A stretch of 35,678 nucleotides of DNA from Anaerolinea thermophila. GTDB lineage: Bacteria; Chloroflexota; Anaerolineae; Anaerolineales; Villigracilaceae. The notes under the pieces are model-generated. The model was not told the DNA's origin, made no database searches, and saw nothing but the letters and a program-made list of their open reading frames with translations. Below, piece by piece: positions 33,921-35,678 of the stretch. Made by a program: the position numbers and the translations under genes. The DNA is taken from contig DYKZ01000008.1 in NCBI GenBank assembly GCA_020722345.1, positions 1 to 35,678 of the forward strand, in the 5' to 3' direction. The first letter of the stretch is position 1, and each line of letters begins with the position of its first letter.

Positions 33921-35441
33921 TTGAGCACCAAATCCGACCCGAAACCCGGCCATTTCGCACTCGACCAGCAGTACTGGCACCTCTCAACACAACTGGAAGC
34001 GCTGTTACGCGGCTTTCCCCAAGTTTTGCTTTTACTGGATGAAAAAGGGAAGATCCTCGACTACCAAACCGGCGACCCCTCGCTGTTGTTCATGCCCCCC
34101 GACCAGTTCCTGCAAAAGAATATCCGGGATGTTTTCCCACCCGATACTGGCAGCCAGGTAATCCGGGCGGTCGAAAACGCCCGCAGCACCGACCAGGTCG
34201 CCGCGTTTCGCTGCCAGTTGCCGACCCTCGGCGGGACGCGCTGGTTCGACCTGCGGGCGGTCTACACGTCCGACCGGCATATCGTCCTCGCCGGGCGCGA
34301 TGCCGGCGAACAGGTCTCCGCTGTGGAAGCAACCCGCAGGCAATTGCAGCAGGTCTCGGCCCTTCATGCCATCGATTCTGCGGCCATTGCCAGTTTTGAC
34401 CTGAAAGTTACCCTCTCCGTTATCCTGCGCGAAATCCTCAACCAGTTGTCTGTGGACGCGGCAGATATTCTCCTCCTCGATCCGCAGTCGAACATGCTCG
34501 AATTTGCCGCCGGCCTCGGTTTCCGTAACCCGGAAATCCCGCATGCCCCCATCCGGCTCGGACAGGGTTATGCCGGCAGCGCGGCCCGCGAGCGCCGCAC
34601 GGTCAGTTCCTCGCGCCTGGACCACGTCAATCTTGGCAATGTGTCTGCGGCTCAAATTTTGCACGAGCATTTTGTCAGTTATTATGCCGTCCCTCTTCTC
34701 GCCAAGGGACAGATCAAAGGGGTGCTGGAAATCTACTGCCGCGCCCCGCTGCCGCCGACAGAGAACTGGCTGGAATTTCTCAATGACCTGGCGTCCCACG
34801 CTGCCCTCGCCATAGACAGCGCCAAACAATTCCAGGAATTGCAGAAGAAAGTCCTCGAACTTAGCGTCTCGTCTGACCTGGCTATCGAGGCCTGGATTCG
34901 GGCGCTGGAGATCAGCGGACGCGAGAACCGCGAACATATCCGGCGCGTGGCAGATCTGACGGTCGAGGTCGCCCGAAAACTACAAGTCGGCGAGGCCGAG
35001 ATCGTCAACATGCGCCGCGGGGCATTGCTGCACGATGTCGGCTTTTTGGGGATTCCCGAAACCATTCTCCTGAAAGCCGGCTCGCTAACGCCTGAGGAAC
35101 GCGCCATTGTCCAAGAACATCCCGATCTGGCGCTCCACCTGTTGCAGCCCCTTCCTCATCTTACTGCCGCGCTGGACATTCCCCGCTACCACCACGAGCG
35201 CTGGGACGGGAGTGGCTACCCCGAAGGCCTGAAAGGGGAGCAGATTTCCCTGGCAGCGCGCATCTTTGCGGTGGTGGACGTGTTCGACGCGCTGACCTCT
35301 ACCCGCCCCTACCGCCCTGCCCGGTCACGAAAGGAAGCCCTGGAATACATTCGCCAGCAGGCCGGCGTCAAGTTCGATCCGCATGTCGTCGAGGCTTTCC
35401 TTGCTGTGGTGGAAGGCGCCAGCCATCTATGGTCGGAATGA
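33921..35441 (+). CDS. PAS-GAF-HD-GYP signalling protein, probable cyclic-di-GMP phosphodiesterase
   Basis: 506 residues, with a TTG start at 33921; no ATG lies further upstream in frame and the next Met is within the PAS domain. A PAS domain (about 22-125, VLLLLDEKGKILDYQTGDPS) is followed by a GAF domain (about 145-305, DAADILLLDPQSNMLEFAAG) and a short helix, then HD-GYP (about 320-495). The metal motif LLHDVGFLGIP and the GYP motif HHERWDGSGYPEGLKG (Gly-Tyr-Pro near 431-433) are complete, so degradation of cyclic di-GMP is expected. No membrane helix is seen, so it should be cytosolic. It lies 104 bases after the NHLP gene. Confidence 0.93.
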   Translation: MSTKSDPKPGHFALDQQYWHLSTQLEALLRGFPQVLLLLDEKGKILDYQTGDPSLLFMPPDQFLQKNIRDVFPPDTGSQVIRAVENARSTDQVAAFRCQLPTLGGTRWFDLRAVYTSDRHIVLAGRDAGEQVSAVEATRRQLQQVSALHAIDSAAIASFDLKVTLSVILREILNQLSVDAADILLLDPQSNMLEFAAGLGFRNPEIPHAPIRLGQGYAGSAARERRTVSSSRLDHVNLGNVSAAQILHEHFVSYYAVPLLAKGQIKGVLEIYCRAPLPPTENWLEFLNDLASHAALAIDSAKQFQELQKKVLELSVSSDLAIEAWIRALEISGRENREHIRRVADLTVEVARKLQVGEAEIVNMRRGALLHDVGFLGIPETILLKAGSLTPEERAIVQEHPDLALHLLQPLPHLTAALDIPRYHHERWDGSGYPEGLKGEQISLAARIFAVVDVFDALTSTRPYRPARSRKEALEYIRQQAGVKFDPHVVEAFLAVVEGASHLWSE

Positions 35442-35522
35442 ACTGGGGGTTGCCCTCGCGAGAGTAAGAAATGAGGACCTGGCAGCCATTCTCTCCCAAA
35501 TCCCCCACATTCTTACAGCAAA

Positions 35523-35547
35523 AGTCCTCTCCTAAGGAGAGGACTTG
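35523..35547 (-). terminator. Hairpin terminator of tRNA-Lys
   Basis: AAGTCCTCTCCT (35523-35534) pairs perfectly with AGGAGAGGACTT (35536-35547), one base apart. On the minus strand TTTT follows. The right arm overlaps the last base of the encoded CCA. The core CCTCTCC/GGAGAGG is shared with the repeat at 3314-3336. Confidence 0.75.
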
Positions 35548-35621
35548 GTGAGCGTGCAGGGATTCGAACCCTGAACCAATGGCTTAAAAGGCCACTGCTC
35601 TACCGTTGAGCTACACGCCCA
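35547..35621 (-). tRNA. tRNA-Lys(UUU)
   Basis: 75 bases including an encoded CCA. The acceptor GGGCGTG pairs with CACGCTC (one G-U). The D-arm is GCTC-AACGGTA-GAGC, the anticodon stem GTGGC/GCCAT holds the loop CTTTTAA with anticodon TTT, and the T-arm CAGGG-TTCGAAT-CCCTG is standard. The discriminator base is A. Confidence 0.96.
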
Positions 35622-35633
35622 TGCGGACGGCTA

Positions 35634-35662
35634 TTCTATCACGCACCTTTTTGGGCGTCAAT
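35634..35662 (-). promoter_or_regulatory. Promoter of tRNA-Lys
   Basis: On the minus strand TTGACG (35662-35657), exactly 17 bases, then TAGAAT (35639-35634). The start would fall near 35627, six bases before the mature tRNA. Confidence 0.75.
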
Positions 35663-35678
35663 CAATGCGGCTTTGTTT

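Overview
This window looks like chromosomal DNA of a GC-rich Chloroflexota bacterium, most likely of the Anaerolineae. That is an inference from gene content: Thr/Pro-rich linkers on exported proteins, a giant STAND-TPR-BTAD regulator, an Os1348-type NHLP peptide, a CASTOR/POLLUX-like channel, and a fused alcohol dehydrogenase/Gfo-Idh-MocA oxidoreductase. No rRNA or universal marker suited to precise placement is present, apart from the F1 ATPase genes.

Layout. 1-3481 (minus): three exported proteins in a row, namely an M23 endopeptidase that runs off the left edge, a lipoprotein, and a TolB-like beta-propeller lipoprotein. 3523-4287: surE. 4297-6124: an AT-rich restriction-modification island with a NotI-family endonuclease overlapping a D12-class adenine methyltransferase. 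6153-7645: a small zinc-ribbon-like membrane protein and 6-phosphofructokinase. 7646-7927: a convergent spacer full of hairpins. 7928-10057 (minus): ADP-forming acyl-CoA synthetase. 10263-11861: a DUF4173 membrane protein. 12191-13378 (minus): a Ddl-like ATP-grasp ligase. 13824-19378: atpA-atpG-atpD-atpC followed at once by an mreB-like gene. 19422-20219: a DUF6585-like membrane protein. 20371-22305 (minus): the CASTOR/POLLUX-like channel. 22416-23096: a UPF0173 hydrolase. 23156-27429 (minus): a broken gene, folK, a class A PBP-like protein and a VapBC pair. 27466-29607 (minus): the fused oxidoreductase. 29763-35441: the BTAD regulator, a 22-codon peptide gene, an Os1348-like NHLP gene and a PAS-GAF-HD-GYP protein. 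The right edge holds tRNA-Lys(UUU) with a clear promoter and terminator.

How the genes relate. The atp block encodes only the catalytic F1 subunits alpha, gamma, beta and epsilon; the Fo genes and delta must lie elsewhere. Several genes concern the cell envelope (M23 peptidase, Ddl-like ligase, MreB-like filament, PBP1-like protein). Two of them have lost the residues that define catalysis: the MreB-like protein has Gln and Cys in place of the Glu and Asp of the nucleotide site, and the PBP-like protein has lost its first glycosyltransferase Glu, the Ser and Lys of SxxK, and the KTG box. Both therefore look like pseudo-enzymes with structural or regulatory roles.

The best candidate for an undescribed system is 29763-35441. 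A self-contained sensor-regulator (ATPase, TPR, BTAD) is followed by a terminator, a separate 22-residue peptide gene ending in GGIGIGPK, an NHLP-clan peptide and an HD-GYP signalling protein. A second theme is short repeat-built inverted repeats that fill spacers and also appear, in frame, inside two genes.
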